A stretch of 64,000 nt of DNA from Bacterioplanoides sp. SCSIO 12839 (GCF_024397975.1 NZ_CP073745.1:1-64000); one strand, 5' to 3'; numbered from the stretch's first letter, positions 1 through 11,556 are shown. The notes: generated by a model from the sequence alone, not told the origin. Made by a program: numbers and translations.

Positions 1-1653
1 TTGAATATTGAGGTCGCCGTGACAGGTTTATGGCAAGACTGCCTGGGTCAGTTACAACATGAACTGCCTGCTCAGCAATACAACACGTGGATACGCCCTT
101 TGGTGGCCAGTACTGATGATAATGGTCAGTTAAGCCTCAGTGCGCCGAACCGCTTTGTAAAAGACTGGGTTAAAGACAAATACCTGCAGCGCATCCAGGA
201 AATCCTGTCTGAATTAAACGGCGGACGTATTACTCATGCTGAAGTGGTTGTCGGCGAAGCTCGTCCGGTTTTTCAACGTCCTGCAGTGCAGTCCACTCGT
301 CCGACGGCTCCGCCACCGCCACCGCCACCGCGACCAAAGCCAGCACCCGCTCCTGTTGCTGCTAAAGAAGAGTTTGCGTTTGCTCAGCCAACCAATAACA
401 CCGGTTTTGAAGCAACCGATTATTCTCAGGTGGCTCAAACACCTTCAATGGCGGATAACGCGCCGCAGCAGGGCGATTTATTAGCTGCGGATAACAGTGG
501 CTTTAATGAACCGCCAGCAGTTGTGAGTCAGGCTCCTACTTTTGCCCCTTTTAATAGTGGCAATCCGTCACCTGCGCCCCGTCAGCCAGTAAAACCCAAA
601 CGTGAAGTGCAGGTAGAAGGGGGCTTACAGCATCAGAGCTTCCTGAATACCAATTTTACCTTCCAGAGTTTTGTTGAAGGTAAATCGAACCAGCTGGCTC
701 ATGCCGCTGCGCGCCAGGTGGCCGAAAACGCCGGTGGCTCGTACAACCCACTGTTTATATACGGTGGTGTGGGTTTAGGTAAAACTCACTTAATGCACGC
801 AGTGGGTAACTATCTGCAAAGCAAAGATCCGAATGCCAAAGTGTTGTACGTGCATTCTGAACGTTTTGTGCAGGATATGGTGAAAGCGCTACAGCTGAAC
901 GCTATCAACGAATTCAAACGTTTCTACCGCGGTCTGGATGCATTGTTAATTGACGACATCCAGTTTTTCGCCGGTAAAGAACGCTCCCAGGAAGAATTTT
1001 TCCACACCTTTAATGCCTTATTAGAAGGCGGTCAGCAGATGATTCTGACGTGTGACCGCTATCCAAAAGAAATTAATGGCCTGGAAGAGCGCCTGAAAAG
1101 CCGTTTCGGCTGGGGTTTAACCGTAGCGGTAGAACCACCGGAACTGGAAACCCGGGTTGCTATCTTAATGAAGAAGGCTGAGCAGAGTAATGTGCACCTG
1201 CCAGACGATGCTGCTTTCTTTATCGCCCAGAAAATCCGTTCTAACGTACGGGAACTGGAAGGGGCACTGAAGCGGGTGATTGCGAACTCGCATTTTACCG
1301 GCAGTGACATTACTCTTCCTTTTATTAAAGAATCACTAAAAGACCTGTTGGCTCTGCAGGATAAACAAGTCAGTATCGACAATATTCAGCGAATTGTGGC
1401 TGAGTATTACAAACTGAAGTTGTCTGATTTATTATCTAAGCGCCGCACGCGTTCCATTGCCCGTCCACGACAGGTGGCGATGGCGTTGAGCAAAGAATTA
1501 ACCAATCACAGCCTACCGGAAATCGGCGCTGCGTTTGGTGGTCGTGACCACACGACAGTTTTGCACGCATGCCGTAAAATCAAAGAGTTACAGGAAACGA
1601 CTGCAGACGTTCGGGAAGATTACAAGAACTTACTGCGTTCACTGACAACCTAG
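1..1653 (+). CDS. dnaA: Chromosomal replication initiator DnaA
   Basis: DnaA binds DnaA boxes at oriC, melts the origin and loads DnaB. The 550-residue product shows all four domains: N-terminal domain I (about 1-90), a long Pro/Ala/Gln-rich linker (about 95-205, with a run of eight prolines), the AAA+ core with Walker A GGVGLGKT at 255-262 and Walker B LLIDD at about 316-320, and the C-terminal DNA-binding helix-turn-helix with the signature GGRDHTTV at 513-520. The start is TTG at base 1; a GTG at 19 would give a protein beginning nearer to the usual Pseudomonas N-terminus, so the exact start is uncertain. First gene of the dnaA-dnaN-recF run. The upstream oriC sequence lies outside the window. 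The gene assignment is secure. Confidence 0.98.
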   Translation: MNIEVAVTGLWQDCLGQLQHELPAQQYNTWIRPLVASTDDNGQLSLSAPNRFVKDWVKDKYLQRIQEILSELNGGRITHAEVVVGEARPVFQRPAVQSTRPTAPPPPPPPRPKPAPAPVAAKEEFAFAQPTNNTGFEATDYSQVAQTPSMADNAPQQGDLLAADNSGFNEPPAVVSQAPTFAPFNSGNPSPAPRQPVKPKREVQVEGGLQHQSFLNTNFTFQSFVEGKSNQLAHAAARQVAENAGGSYNPLFIYGGVGLGKTHLMHAVGNYLQSKDPNAKVLYVHSERFVQDMVKALQLNAINEFKRFYRGLDALLIDDIQFFAGKERSQEEFFHTFNALLEGGQQMILTCDRYPKEINGLEERLKSRFGWGLTVAVEPPELETRVAILMKKAEQSNVHLPDDAAFFIAQKIRSNVRELEGALKRVIANSHFTGSDITLPFIKESLKDLLALQDKQVSIDNIQRIVAEYYKLKLSDLLSKRRTRSIARPRQVAMALSKELTNHSLPEIGAAFGGRDHTTVLHACRKIKELQETTADVREDYKNLLRSLTT

Positions 1654-1669
1654 ATCTGAGTGGAGAACC

Positions 1670-2770
1670 ATGAAATTCGTTATCTCTAGGGAAGCCCTTC
1701 TGCGCCCATTGCAACTGGTAGCCGGCGTAGTGGAAAAACGCCAGACGCTGCCGGTACTGTCCAACGTGCTGTTGGAAGTTCAGGGCCAGCAGCTGTCTTT
1801 AACGGGTACAGATCTGGAAGTTGAACTGGTTGGTCGCGTCACGCTTGACGAGGTTGGCCAGGAAGGTGAGATTACTGTACCCGCGAAAAAGCTGATGGAT
1901 ATCTGCCGTTCCTTACCGGACGGTGCAGAAATCACCATCGAGCAGGACGACCAGCGTGTTAATGTACGCTCCGGTCGCTCGCGCTTTACCTTATCAACGC
2001 TGCCTGCGACTGAATTCCCGAATGTGGAAAACATCGCCGGTGAACAGCACTTTGTGCTGGAGCAGAACAAGCTACGTCGTGTGATCGACCGCACCAGCTT
2101 TGCCATGGCTCAGCAGGACGTGCGTTATTACCTCAACGGTATGTTGTTTGAAGTAACCGCCAATGGTTTACGTACAGTTTCTACCGATGGTCACCGCTTA
2201 GCGACGGCCCACGTTGAAATGGCTGGCCCAGATACAGCGCAGCAAATCATTCTGCCGCGTAAAGGCGTGCTGGAAATGGCCAAGCTGCTGACCGACCCGG
2301 AAGCCAGCGTTTCTCTAGCGCTGAGCACCAACCACCTGCGTGCCACCACCGAAAACTTCACCTTCACCTCCAAACTGGTGGACGGTAAGTTCCCGGATTA
2401 TGGCCGTGTGATTCCGAAGAACGGCAGCAATGTGATGCTGGCGGATCGTCAGGAACTGCGCTCAGTATTCGCTCGTACCGCCATTTTGTCGAACGAGAAG
2501 TACCGTGGTGTGCGTCTGGTATTGGAACCGGAACTGCTGAAAGTGTTCGCCAACAACCCAGAACAGGAAGAAGCGGAAGAATCCGTTGGTGTGGATTACA
2601 ACGGTGATTCACTGGAAATGGGTTTCAACGTTTCATACCTGCAAGACGTGATGAGCGTGCTGGATACTCAGCAAGTGAAAATGACGCTGTCTGACGCTAA
2701 CTCTTCTGCATTGCTGGAAGAGCCGGAAGGTGGCGATGCGATGTACGTTGTTATGCCAATGCGTCTGTAG
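1670..2770 (+). CDS. dnaN: DNA polymerase III beta subunit (sliding clamp)
   Basis: The beta clamp is a ring-shaped homodimer that tethers DNA polymerase III and other enzymes to DNA. The 366-residue length is standard, the N-terminus (MKFVISREALLRPLQLVAG) is the typical start of the first clamp domain, and the C-terminus ends in the family pattern YVVMPMRL. Three consecutive clamp domains of about 120 residues each account for the whole chain. It starts 16 nt after dnaA with a GGAG ribosome-binding site and is followed 12 nt later by recF, so the three are probably cotranscribed. Confidence 0.98.
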   Translation: MKFVISREALLRPLQLVAGVVEKRQTLPVLSNVLLEVQGQQLSLTGTDLEVELVGRVTLDEVGQEGEITVPAKKLMDICRSLPDGAEITIEQDDQRVNVRSGRSRFTLSTLPATEFPNVENIAGEQHFVLEQNKLRRVIDRTSFAMAQQDVRYYLNGMLFEVTANGLRTVSTDGHRLATAHVEMAGPDTAQQIILPRKGVLEMAKLLTDPEASVSLALSTNHLRATTENFTFTSKLVDGKFPDYGRVIPKNGSNVMLADRQELRSVFARTAILSNEKYRGVRLVLEPELLKVFANNPEQEEAEESVGVDYNGDSLEMGFNVSYLQDVMSVLDTQQVKMTLSDANSSALLEEPEGGDAMYVVMPMRL

Positions 2771-2782
2771 GGTTCGAGCTCT

Positions 2783-3862
2783 ATGCCTATTCGGCAATTA
2801 AAAATCAGCGGTGTGCGTAACCTGCAGCCGCTGGAAATAACGCCCCACGAGGGCGTTAATTTTATCTACGGCAACAACGGTTGCGGTAAAACCAGCGTAT
2901 TAGAAGCCATTGCTCTGATGGCCTCTGGGAAATCCTTCCGTACTTCCAAAATCCAGCATGTATTGAATCACGAGTCTGATCGCATCGAGATGTTTCTCGA
3001 AGTGGATGATGAAGAACGTGGTTTGTGCACCATGGACAGTTTGCGGTTAAAAAGTGGCGATACCTTGTTAAAGTTGAACGGCTCGGTGCTTACGTCTCAG
3101 GCAGAAGCCGCGCACTGGCTGCCGGTTCAGATTATCGACCCGAATACCTTTAAACTGTTATCCGGCTCTCCCGAAGAACGCCGCCAGTTTATTGATTGGG
3201 GTGTGTTCCACGTGGAACATAAGTTTATGGAACAGTGGAAAACCTTCCGTAAGCAGCTGAAACAGCGTAATTCGGTACTGAAGCAAAAAGAGCTGGAATG
3301 GCTGTCCACCTGGACTACAGGCTTTATCGAAAGTGCCGAAGTGATTGATCAGCATCGTCAAACCTACCTCAAACGTTTTAAGCCGGAGTTCGAGCGCATT
3401 CTCAATCAGCTTGATAACACCATTGATGTGCAACTGGCCTATTACCGAGGTTGGGATAAAGACACGCCGTTGGCAGACGTGCTGGAGAAACAGCAAGAGC
3501 GTGATTTGGTTATCGGTTACACCCAATCAGGGCCGCACAGAGCCGAGTTACGCATTAAGGTGGGCAAGCTCCCGGCTGCAGAGATTTTATCCCGTGGACA
3601 GCAAAAGACGGTGGTTTCCGCTCTGAAGATTGCTCAGGGGGCTTTATTCCAGCAAGAGAGTCAGCGTCGCACTATTTATCTTGTGGATGATCTGGCGTCT
3701 GAGTTGGACGAAAAACACCGTCATGCATTGTGTAAGTTACTGGAAGATCTGAACTGCCAGGTTTTTATCACCAGCATCGACAAAGACAAGCTCACCGACG
3801 TTTGGCAACCCTCTGCCAGCAAAATGTTCCACGTGGAACAGGGTGTGGTTGAGGAAAAATAG
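2783..3862 (+). CDS. recF: DNA replication and repair protein RecF
   Basis: RecF is an SMC/ABC-like ATPase that, with RecO and RecR, helps load RecA at ssDNA gaps. Seen in the 359-residue product: Walker A GNNGCGKTS at 30-38, the ABC signature region LSRGQQK (around 272-278), and the Walker B/D-loop region IYLVDDLASELDE just after it. Unusually, two perfect 16-bp parS palindromes lie inside the reading frame (3204-3219 and 3825-3840). They encode the peptide pieces FHVEH and FHVEQ, and the last residues of RecF are in effect written by the second parS site. Third gene of the dnaA operon. Confidence 0.97.
   Translation: MPIRQLKISGVRNLQPLEITPHEGVNFIYGNNGCGKTSVLEAIALMASGKSFRTSKIQHVLNHESDRIEMFLEVDDEERGLCTMDSLRLKSGDTLLKLNGSVLTSQAEAAHWLPVQIIDPNTFKLLSGSPEERRQFIDWGVFHVEHKFMEQWKTFRKQLKQRNSVLKQKELEWLSTWTTGFIESAEVIDQHRQTYLKRFKPEFERILNQLDNTIDVQLAYYRGWDKDTPLADVLEKQQERDLVIGYTQSGPHRAELRIKVGKLPAAEILSRGQQKTVVSALKIAQGALFQQESQRRTIYLVDDLASELDEKHRHALCKLLEDLNCQVFITSIDKDKLTDVWQPSASKMFHVEQGVVEEK
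3204..3219. promoter_or_regulatory. parS: parS centromere site 1 (inside recF)
   Basis: Perfect 16-bp palindrome TGTTCCACGTGGAACA. This matches the ParB-binding parS consensus of gammaproteobacteria, which is clustered around oriC. ParB loads here, spreads as a CTP-dependent clamp and directs origin segregation with ParA and SMC/MukBEF-type condensins. Position about 3.2 kb from dnaA fits. The parAB genes themselves are not in this window. Confidence 0.93.
3825..3840. promoter_or_regulatory. parS: parS centromere site 2 (3' end of recF)
   Basis: Second perfect copy of TGTTCCACGTGGAACA, 621 bp downstream of the first and identical to it over all 16 bases. It lies 22 bp before the end of recF, encoding part of the RecF C-terminal tail. 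Confidence 0.93.
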
Positions 3863-3914
3863 TTGTCGATACCACCCCTCCAACTACGGCCCCTCTAGCT
3901 ACGCGGTTTTTAAT

Positions 3915-4024
3915 ATTAGAAGCATTGAGGTGTTAGCGAGAGGGGTAAATCACAGGGATGTGATTTATTAGCCTTCAGGGATGAACTTGTAGCGCCCCGT
4001 CAGCTAATACCTTAATGCTTCAAT
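3915..4024. repeat. 110-bp element with imperfect terminal inverted repeats, recF-gyrB gap
   Basis: The 299-bp recF-gyrB gap holds a structured element. Its arms (3915-3945 and 3995-4024) are about 30 nt and pair with few mismatches; the best core is 3921-3937 against 4003-4019 (15 of 17). Between the arms lies a perfect 9-bp hairpin (3946-3954 with 3959-3967, loop GGGA). It could be a small non-autonomous mobile element, a folded gyrB leader RNA, or a recF terminator region. The sequence does not decide between these. The rest of the gap, 4025-4161, should hold the gyrB promoter; no strong consensus promoter is evident. Confidence 0.6.
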
Positions 4025-4134
4025 ACCTCGCCAAATTACTCCGCGCGTTCTTAAAACAAGCACATTCCCCCTGAATTTGTTACACTTATTCGCTTTGTTA
4101 TGTCGGATTTCAGGCCAGATTTACACGGCTCTGA

Positions 4135-6588
<2,454 letters not shown>

Positions 6589-6624
6589 TTCAGAACGATT
6601 ATTTTTCAGCGAAAGCTGAGCCTT

Positions 6625-6653
6625 AAAAAGGGAGCCGATGGCTCCCTTTTTTA
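6625..6653 (+). terminator. Rho-independent terminator after gyrB
   Basis: Stem GGGAGCC / GGCTCCC with a 3-nt loop, flanked by A5 on the left and T6 on the right, 37 bp after the gyrB stop codon. Confidence 0.9.
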
Positions 6654-6721
6654 TTTGTCGGCATAGGCAGATTTACCGTAATCTACGGCTAGTTAATTAA
6701 TAGTTCTGTAGGTAATAGAAA

Positions 6722-8299
6722 ATGGATTTTGACTGGAGCAAACCTTTCTCTGAAGCAGTTGAAGGTGAGTTGCCTGACATTCACATCGGCTCTGACAAAC
6801 TAGATCGCGGTAAATACGCTGAATTTCTCACCGACTTTTTATCTTCGTTAGATAACCAAAACTATGTGATGAATCTCAATGCAGAGTGGGGAGCTGGAAA
6901 AACCTATTTCCTGCAGCGTTGGTACCACACCATCAAAGAGGATCATCCAGCTGTTTATATTGATGCCTGGAAGCATGATTTTTCAGACGAACCTTTGCTG
7001 GCAGTAATATCTGCTATCTCTAATTACCTAAAATCAAAGACTCCCAAAACTGGAGCAGAAAAGGCTAAAAACCTTGCAGAGAAAGGCTGGCGCTTTAGTA
7101 AAAAAGTCGCGCCAGAATTAATGCGTGGGATAACTAAAAAAGTTTCTGGTATTGATATCACCAAATTTGGAGATGACGAAGTTCAAACAATTTCTGATTT
7201 AAAGTACGACGAAAATGATACCAATGGCGCAGAAGACTTTTCGCTCTTTGCAGGAAAAGTATTTGAAGTCGCTCTGGCTGATCACTCCGAGAAGGTGAAT
7301 GAATTAGAGTTTTTTAAAAGCGCTATTCAAGGCTGGCTAAAGGAAGTTGTTGATTCAAATGATGATCTTGATCTTCCAATGTTTGTCTTTATTGACGAGC
7401 TAGATCGCTGCCGTCCAACCTATGCAATTGAATTGTTAGAAACCGTTAAGCACGTGTTTGATATCAAAGGTTTCGTATTCGTCATTGCAACAGATACTGG
7501 TCAGTTACAGCATTCAATTAAAGCAGTTTATGGACAAGACTTTGATTCATCTAAATATCTTTATAGATTTTTTAATAGAAGCTTTTCACTTCAAAAACCT
7601 GCTTTGGAACAATTTATTCACTCTCAGAAAATATTTGGAGAAAAGATATCAAAAGAATTTCAGTTCACATGTGACGGAAATTTTATATTTACCGAAGTAG
7701 AGCTGTTAAATAACTGCTCTACTATTTGTTATGCATTTGGTTTTGATTTACGCACAACAAAACAATGGCTTGACCGACTCTGGTCAACGATGAATACAGA
7801 GGGTAAAAGAAAAAAATATATCTGGTTCTATATGGGAATACTCTCGGCTTTAAAGATATCCGAGCCACTGTTGTTTAATGAACTATTTATGGATAACAAC
7901 TCAAGCGGTCAATTCGGGGTAGATCAAAAGAAAGTTATGATTAAAGCTTATGAAGCTTTATTCATAAATATGGGCAAGAATAAAAATAGATTAAGTGGAA
8001 GTATAAAGAACGAGCTTGCTAGAGAGTACGCTGATACTAAATATCCAAGACAAATTTCTACTGAGTCTAAGTTTCCTTGCTTCTCTGGAATATCAATAGA
8101 TGCACTATGTGAATTATCGAGGCTACTAAACATTGATAATCCCTCTAGTGTTGCTGGCAAGTGGGTTGTAAATGAACATTCAGATTACCCTGATCCCCAA
8201 AAGTTGGTGTATATGTTATTTCATAGCTGTAAAGAGAAGTATGGGGTAGAGAAAAAAGACTACATAAATATGGTTGAAATGGCCTCAGACTTAACTTGA
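6722..8299 (+). CDS. KAP-family P-loop NTPase
   Basis: 525 residues with KAP-type NTPase architecture: Walker A within AEWGAGKT (54-61) and Walker B with the family's DELDRC-P pattern, VFIDELDRCRP (222-232, catalytic acid D225), followed by ETVKHVFDIKGFVFVIATD. KAP NTPases are often membrane-linked and found in phage-exclusion and other accessory settings. Here no clear transmembrane insert is seen between the Walker motifs, so a soluble form is likely. The DNA is visibly AT-richer than gyrB, and the gene sits alone between the gyrB terminator and a hairpin-rich gap, which suggests acquisition by transfer. The ribosome-binding site is weak. The substrate and role are unknown; a defence role is only a possibility. 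Confidence 0.85.
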   Translation: MDFDWSKPFSEAVEGELPDIHIGSDKLDRGKYAEFLTDFLSSLDNQNYVMNLNAEWGAGKTYFLQRWYHTIKEDHPAVYIDAWKHDFSDEPLLAVISAISNYLKSKTPKTGAEKAKNLAEKGWRFSKKVAPELMRGITKKVSGIDITKFGDDEVQTISDLKYDENDTNGAEDFSLFAGKVFEVALADHSEKVNELEFFKSAIQGWLKEVVDSNDDLDLPMFVFIDELDRCRPTYAIELLETVKHVFDIKGFVFVIATDTGQLQHSIKAVYGQDFDSSKYLYRFFNRSFSLQKPALEQFIHSQKIFGEKISKEFQFTCDGNFIFTEVELLNNCSTICYAFGFDLRTTKQWLDRLWSTMNTEGKRKKYIWFYMGILSALKISEPLLFNELFMDNNSSGQFGVDQKKVMIKAYEALFINMGKNKNRLSGSIKNELAREYADTKYPRQISTESKFPCFSGISIDALCELSRLLNIDNPSSVAGKWVVNEHSDYPDPQKLVYMLFHSCKEKYGVEKKDYINMVEMASDLT

Positions 8300-8307
8300 T
8301 CAACTCA

Positions 8308-8334
8308 CAACCATCCGGAATTTCTGGATGGTTG
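8308..8334. terminator. Hairpin after the KAP gene
   Basis: CAACCATCC and GGATGGTTG form a 9-bp stem around a 9-nt loop, starting 9 bp after the stop codon. No clear T-run follows, so termination is probable but not certain. Confidence 0.5.
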
Positions 8335-8386
8335 GAAGCTAAGCCTGGTAATACTCGCCCGCATTAACGGCTACATTCTTTCTGAT

Positions 8387-8447
8387 GAGCCGAATAAACC
8401 CCACAATCGGCTCAGTCCGTGAGCCGATAAACAGCTTTATTCGACTC
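8387..8447. repeat. Nested inverted-repeat structure upstream of the DUF302 gene
   Basis: Outer arms of 12 nt (8387-8398 with 8436-8447, 11 of 12 paired) enclose a perfect 8-bp stem (8406-8413 with 8421-8428, loop of 7). The half-sequence GAGCCGA occurs twice. It occupies the 244-bp gap between the KAP and DUF302 genes, with no gene supported there. It could be a folded leader RNA, an operator array or a remnant of a mobile element. Confidence 0.55.
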
Positions 8448-8543
8448 ACAACACTCTGATCCATCCCGAGATTGAATCTCTCAACCACTTTGTTGTCAGA
8501 CTCCTCATCTATTTTTACGCCCATGTATTTTGGAGAATGCCCC

Positions 8544-8918
8544 ATGCAGGTTGTTAATATTTCACCGTCGGTTGCTGAAGCCGTTTCTCAGGTTCGCCAG
8601 TCTCTCACCGAAAAAGGCTTTACCATTTTTGCCGATATCGACCATCAGGCGAATGCTGAAAAGGTGGAGCTGGAACTGGCAGAAGCCCGGACACTGATTT
8701 TTGGTAACCCAATGGCAGGTACCAAGCTGATGCAGAAAGACATCACCATGAGCCTCGATCTGCCGCTGCGTTTAGCCATTGTGAACAACGCCGGGCAAAC
8801 GCAGCTGGTGCATCAAACCAGTGAAGATTACACCGCAGCCTACCAGGTTGAAGGTCACCCAGTGCTGGAGAAGGTGGCGGGCTTGTTTGCGGCGTTAACC
8901 GCAGAACTCAGCGATTAA
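8544..8918 (+). CDS. DUF302 domain protein
   Basis: A 124-residue cytoplasmic protein matching the DUF302 pattern: an N-terminal region with a helix (VRQSLTEKGFTIFADIDH), the central LIFGNPMAGTKLMQ strand-turn, and DLPLRLAIVNN. The biochemical function of DUF302 is not established. The frame is open further upstream, but the ATG at 8544 is preceded by TGGAGA at a 7-nt spacing and begins right at the domain, so it is preferred. It is probably monocistronic. Confidence 0.85.
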   Translation: MQVVNISPSVAEAVSQVRQSLTEKGFTIFADIDHQANAEKVELELAEARTLIFGNPMAGTKLMQKDITMSLDLPLRLAIVNNAGQTQLVHQTSEDYTAAYQVEGHPVLEKVAGLFAALTAELSD

Positions 8919-9054
8919 TCCATGCCCTGTCTGACATCTGTCAGGCATTCTCTGCAGCATTGTGATACCGTGCGGGCGTCTTGTCTGGTTGGTCAGTTTT
9001 AGCAAAGGGAGACGCTTTCGACATCAGACTCCTTGTTCCTTGCGGAGTTAAAAA

Positions 9055-10374
9055 ATGAACGCAGTAATTATTGCCGTGGTGCTGATGCTGGTGCTCAGCC
9101 TGGCACGCATGCATGTGATGTTGTCGATGATTGTTGCCGCTTTTGTCGGTGGCTGGATCGGTGGTTTGGATACGGCTGCAACGTTAGAGGCCTTTAATAA
9201 AGGCATCGGCGGTGGAGCGGGTATCGCCTTAAGTTATGCCTTGTTGGGTGGTTTTGCGGTGGCGATTTCGCTGTCTGGTTTACCGCATTTATTGGCCGAT
9301 AAAATCCTGACGAAAATCGGTAAGAGTGATGAAGCCAGCAGCCAGTGGCTGGGTCATGGCTTGTTATTCCTGCTGATGTTAGTGGCGATTTCGTCTCAGA
9401 ACCTGATTCCAATTCATATCGCCTTTATTCCGATTCTGATTCCACCGCTGTTGTTAGTGATGACTCGCTTACAGTTAGATCGCCGCCTGGTTGCCTGTGT
9501 ACTGACGTTTGGTTTGGTAACGCCGTATATGTTCCTGCCGGTAGGCTTCGGCAGCATTTATCTGAATGACATTCTGCTGGGCAAAGTGGCTACGGCAGGT
9601 TTGGATGTGGAAGGCATTTCAGTCGTAAAAGCGATGGCGATTCCAGCACTGGGTATGGTGGCGGGTCTGCTGATTGCGGCGCTGTTCAGCTACCGTGGCA
9701 AGCGCGTGTATGACATGAGTCAGGTTGAAAAAACCGAACACACCGAGCAAGGCTACAACGCTAAATCCCTGTGGGTTGCGGGCGCAGCGATCGTGCTGGC
9801 GTTTGTGATGCAGCTGTACACTGGCTCAATGGTGCTGGGTGCGATGGCGGGCTTCTTATTATTCTCCGCGACGGGCGTGATTCGTTGGAATGAATCCGAC
9901 GGCGTGCTGGTCGACGGCATGAAAATGATGGCATCGATTGGTTTTATCATGATTGCTGCGTCGGGTTTCTCCGAGGTGTTAAAAACTACTGGCCATATCG
10001 ACCAGCTGGTGAACGGTGCTTCTGACTGGCTGGCAGGTAACAAAGCACTGGCTGCGATGATGCTGTTGGTCGTTGGCTTGTTGCTGACCATGGGCATTGG
10101 CTCGTCGTTCTCAACTATTCCGATTATTGCCGCGATTTATGTGCCTCTGTGTCTGCAGATGGGCTTCAGCCCGCTGGCGATTGTGGCGTTAGTGGGTACT
10201 GCGGGTGCGCTGGGTGATGCGGGTTCTCCGGCGTCGGATTCCACATTGGGGCCAACCGCAGGTTTGAATGCTGACGGCCAGCACAATCACATGCGTGACA
10301 CCGTGATTCCAACCTTCCTGCACTTCAATTTGCCGTTGCTAGCGGCTGGTTGGGTTGCAGCGATGGTGTTGTAA
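9055..10374 (+). CDS. Na+/H+ antiporter-family permease (YuiF-like)
   Basis: 439 residues and almost wholly hydrophobic, with about 11-12 membrane spans. It resembles the Na_H_antiport_1/2 families related to Bacillus YuiF. Family-like stretches are the N-terminal GGGAGIALSYALLGGFAVAIS, ISSQNLIPIHIAFIPILIPP, and the C-terminal GDAGSPASDSTLGPTAGLN. Members are annotated as sodium/proton antiporters, though some may carry amino acids, so the substrate is uncertain. Inner membrane. A GGAG ribosome-binding site precedes the ATG. It lies alone between DUF302 and the lipase gene. Confidence 0.8.
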   Translation: MNAVIIAVVLMLVLSLARMHVMLSMIVAAFVGGWIGGLDTAATLEAFNKGIGGGAGIALSYALLGGFAVAISLSGLPHLLADKILTKIGKSDEASSQWLGHGLLFLLMLVAISSQNLIPIHIAFIPILIPPLLLVMTRLQLDRRLVACVLTFGLVTPYMFLPVGFGSIYLNDILLGKVATAGLDVEGISVVKAMAIPALGMVAGLLIAALFSYRGKRVYDMSQVEKTEHTEQGYNAKSLWVAGAAIVLAFVMQLYTGSMVLGAMAGFLLFSATGVIRWNESDGVLVDGMKMMASIGFIMIAASGFSEVLKTTGHIDQLVNGASDWLAGNKALAAMMLLVVGLLLTMGIGSSFSTIPIIAAIYVPLCLQMGFSPLAIVALVGTAGALGDAGSPASDSTLGPTAGLNADGQHNHMRDTVIPTFLHFNLPLLAAGWVAAMVL

Positions 10375-10395
10375 CGGATTGCAGGAGTCTTTCTT

Positions 10396-10422
10396 TACGC
10401 CAGAAGCAAGTCTTTTGGCGTA
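10396..10422. terminator. Possible terminator hairpin after the antiporter gene
   Basis: TACGCCA / TGGCGTA stem, extendable by A-T and G-T pairs, 22 bp after the stop codon. There is no T-run after it. The rest of the 203-bp gap up to the lipase holds no gene that can be supported. Confidence 0.35.
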
Positions 10423-10577
10423 TCCAGCCTGATGATTGGAGTACTTCGATAGCACATAATGAACCTATTCGATGTACCAAAGTACCAAACACTCACACTG
10501 GCTTGTTTGGCGCTATTGTCAGGTTTTCGGCTCTTTCTATACTCAATTTCCGAATAAAAATAACAGCGGAAAACACA

Positions 10578-11549
10578 ATGAAAAAACTCTCTTCCAATCT
10601 GTTGGCGGCTGGTCTGCTGACAGCGGGCTCGTTATTGGCTATTAACGCTCAGGCCATGTCGACCCAACCGGAACCCAGTGGTTATACCCAAACGAAACAC
10701 CCAGTGATGCTGGTGCAGGGCATCTTAGCCTTTGACTCGATAGCGGGTGTTGATTACTGGTACAAGATCAGCGAAAAGCTTGAATCCGAAGGTGCGACGG
10801 TTTACACCGCAGCGATTAATGCTTTTAACAATTCCGTGGATCGTGGCGAACAGCTAATCAAACAGCTGGAAAATATTCGTGCAACAGATCCTTCGATCGA
10901 AAAATTTAATCTGGTTGCTCACAGCCAGGGTGGCCTGACTTCTCGTTACGTGATGAGCGTTCGTCCGGATCTGGTTGCTTCAGTAACCACTATGGGGTCG
11001 CCACATACTGGTGCGCCAATTGCCGATGTACTGGATGGTGTTTTCCCGGAAGACACATTGCAGGGCGCGGCGTTTGAAACGATTGGTGATGCGGCCGGCA
11101 CTTTGATCGATAAGCTCTCCGGAGATGACGTTGCACCGGGTGACACCCGTTCATTAACAACGGAATTCACAACGGCTGGTGCGGCTGCTTTTAATGCGCA
11201 ATTCCCGTTGGGTCTGCCAACAGAAGCTTGTGGCGAAGGTCCGGCATCGGTAACGGTGAACGGTCATGATATTCGTCTGTATTCCTGGGGTGGCGGTGAT
11301 ACCTTTACCAATGCCGCAGATCCGCTGGATTACCTGTTTGGTACGGCTGGCCTGCTCTTTGGCGGTGAAAGCAGTGATGGTATTACCGGTAGTTGTGCCA
11401 GCCACTTTGGTACTGTGATTCGTGATGATTACAAAATGAACCATGGCGACCTGATCAACCAGGTGCTGGGTTTGCACTCTTTGTTCAGCACGGATCCGCT
11501 GACCTTGTACCGGACACACGCGAACCGCCTGAAAGAAGCGGGTCTGTAA
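10578..11549 (+). CDS. lipA: Secreted triacylglycerol lipase (family I, foldase-dependent)
   Basis: 323 residues: signal peptide (1-26, ending AQA), then an alpha/beta-hydrolase aligning by eye with Pseudomonas aeruginosa LipA to the C-terminus (YRTHANRLKEAGL). The catalytic triad is S116 (AHSQGG), D267 (SSDGITG) and H289 (KMNHGD). Two cysteines (TEACGEG and GSCASH) fit the conserved disulfide. Such enzymes are exported by Sec, folded in the periplasm by a dedicated foldase and released by the type II pathway. Odd: the oxyanion-region HG dipeptide of the family reads QG here (Q47-G48). The open frame extends upstream, but ATG 10578 gives the signal peptide. The foldase gene follows after 7 nt. 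Confidence 0.93.
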   Translation: MKKLSSNLLAAGLLTAGSLLAINAQAMSTQPEPSGYTQTKHPVMLVQGILAFDSIAGVDYWYKISEKLESEGATVYTAAINAFNNSVDRGEQLIKQLENIRATDPSIEKFNLVAHSQGGLTSRYVMSVRPDLVASVTTMGSPHTGAPIADVLDGVFPEDTLQGAAFETIGDAAGTLIDKLSGDDVAPGDTRSLTTEFTTAGAAAFNAQFPLGLPTEACGEGPASVTVNGHDIRLYSWGGGDTFTNAADPLDYLFGTAGLLFGGESSDGITGSCASHFGTVIRDDYKMNHGDLINQVLGLHSLFSTDPLTLYRTHANRLKEAGL

Positions 11550-11556
11550 CGCCAAT

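Noticed and set aside
8339-8545. 68-codon minus-strand frame before the DUF302 gene
   Set aside because: It overlaps the ribosome-binding site and start of DUF302, covers the hairpin element, and shows no family resemblance.
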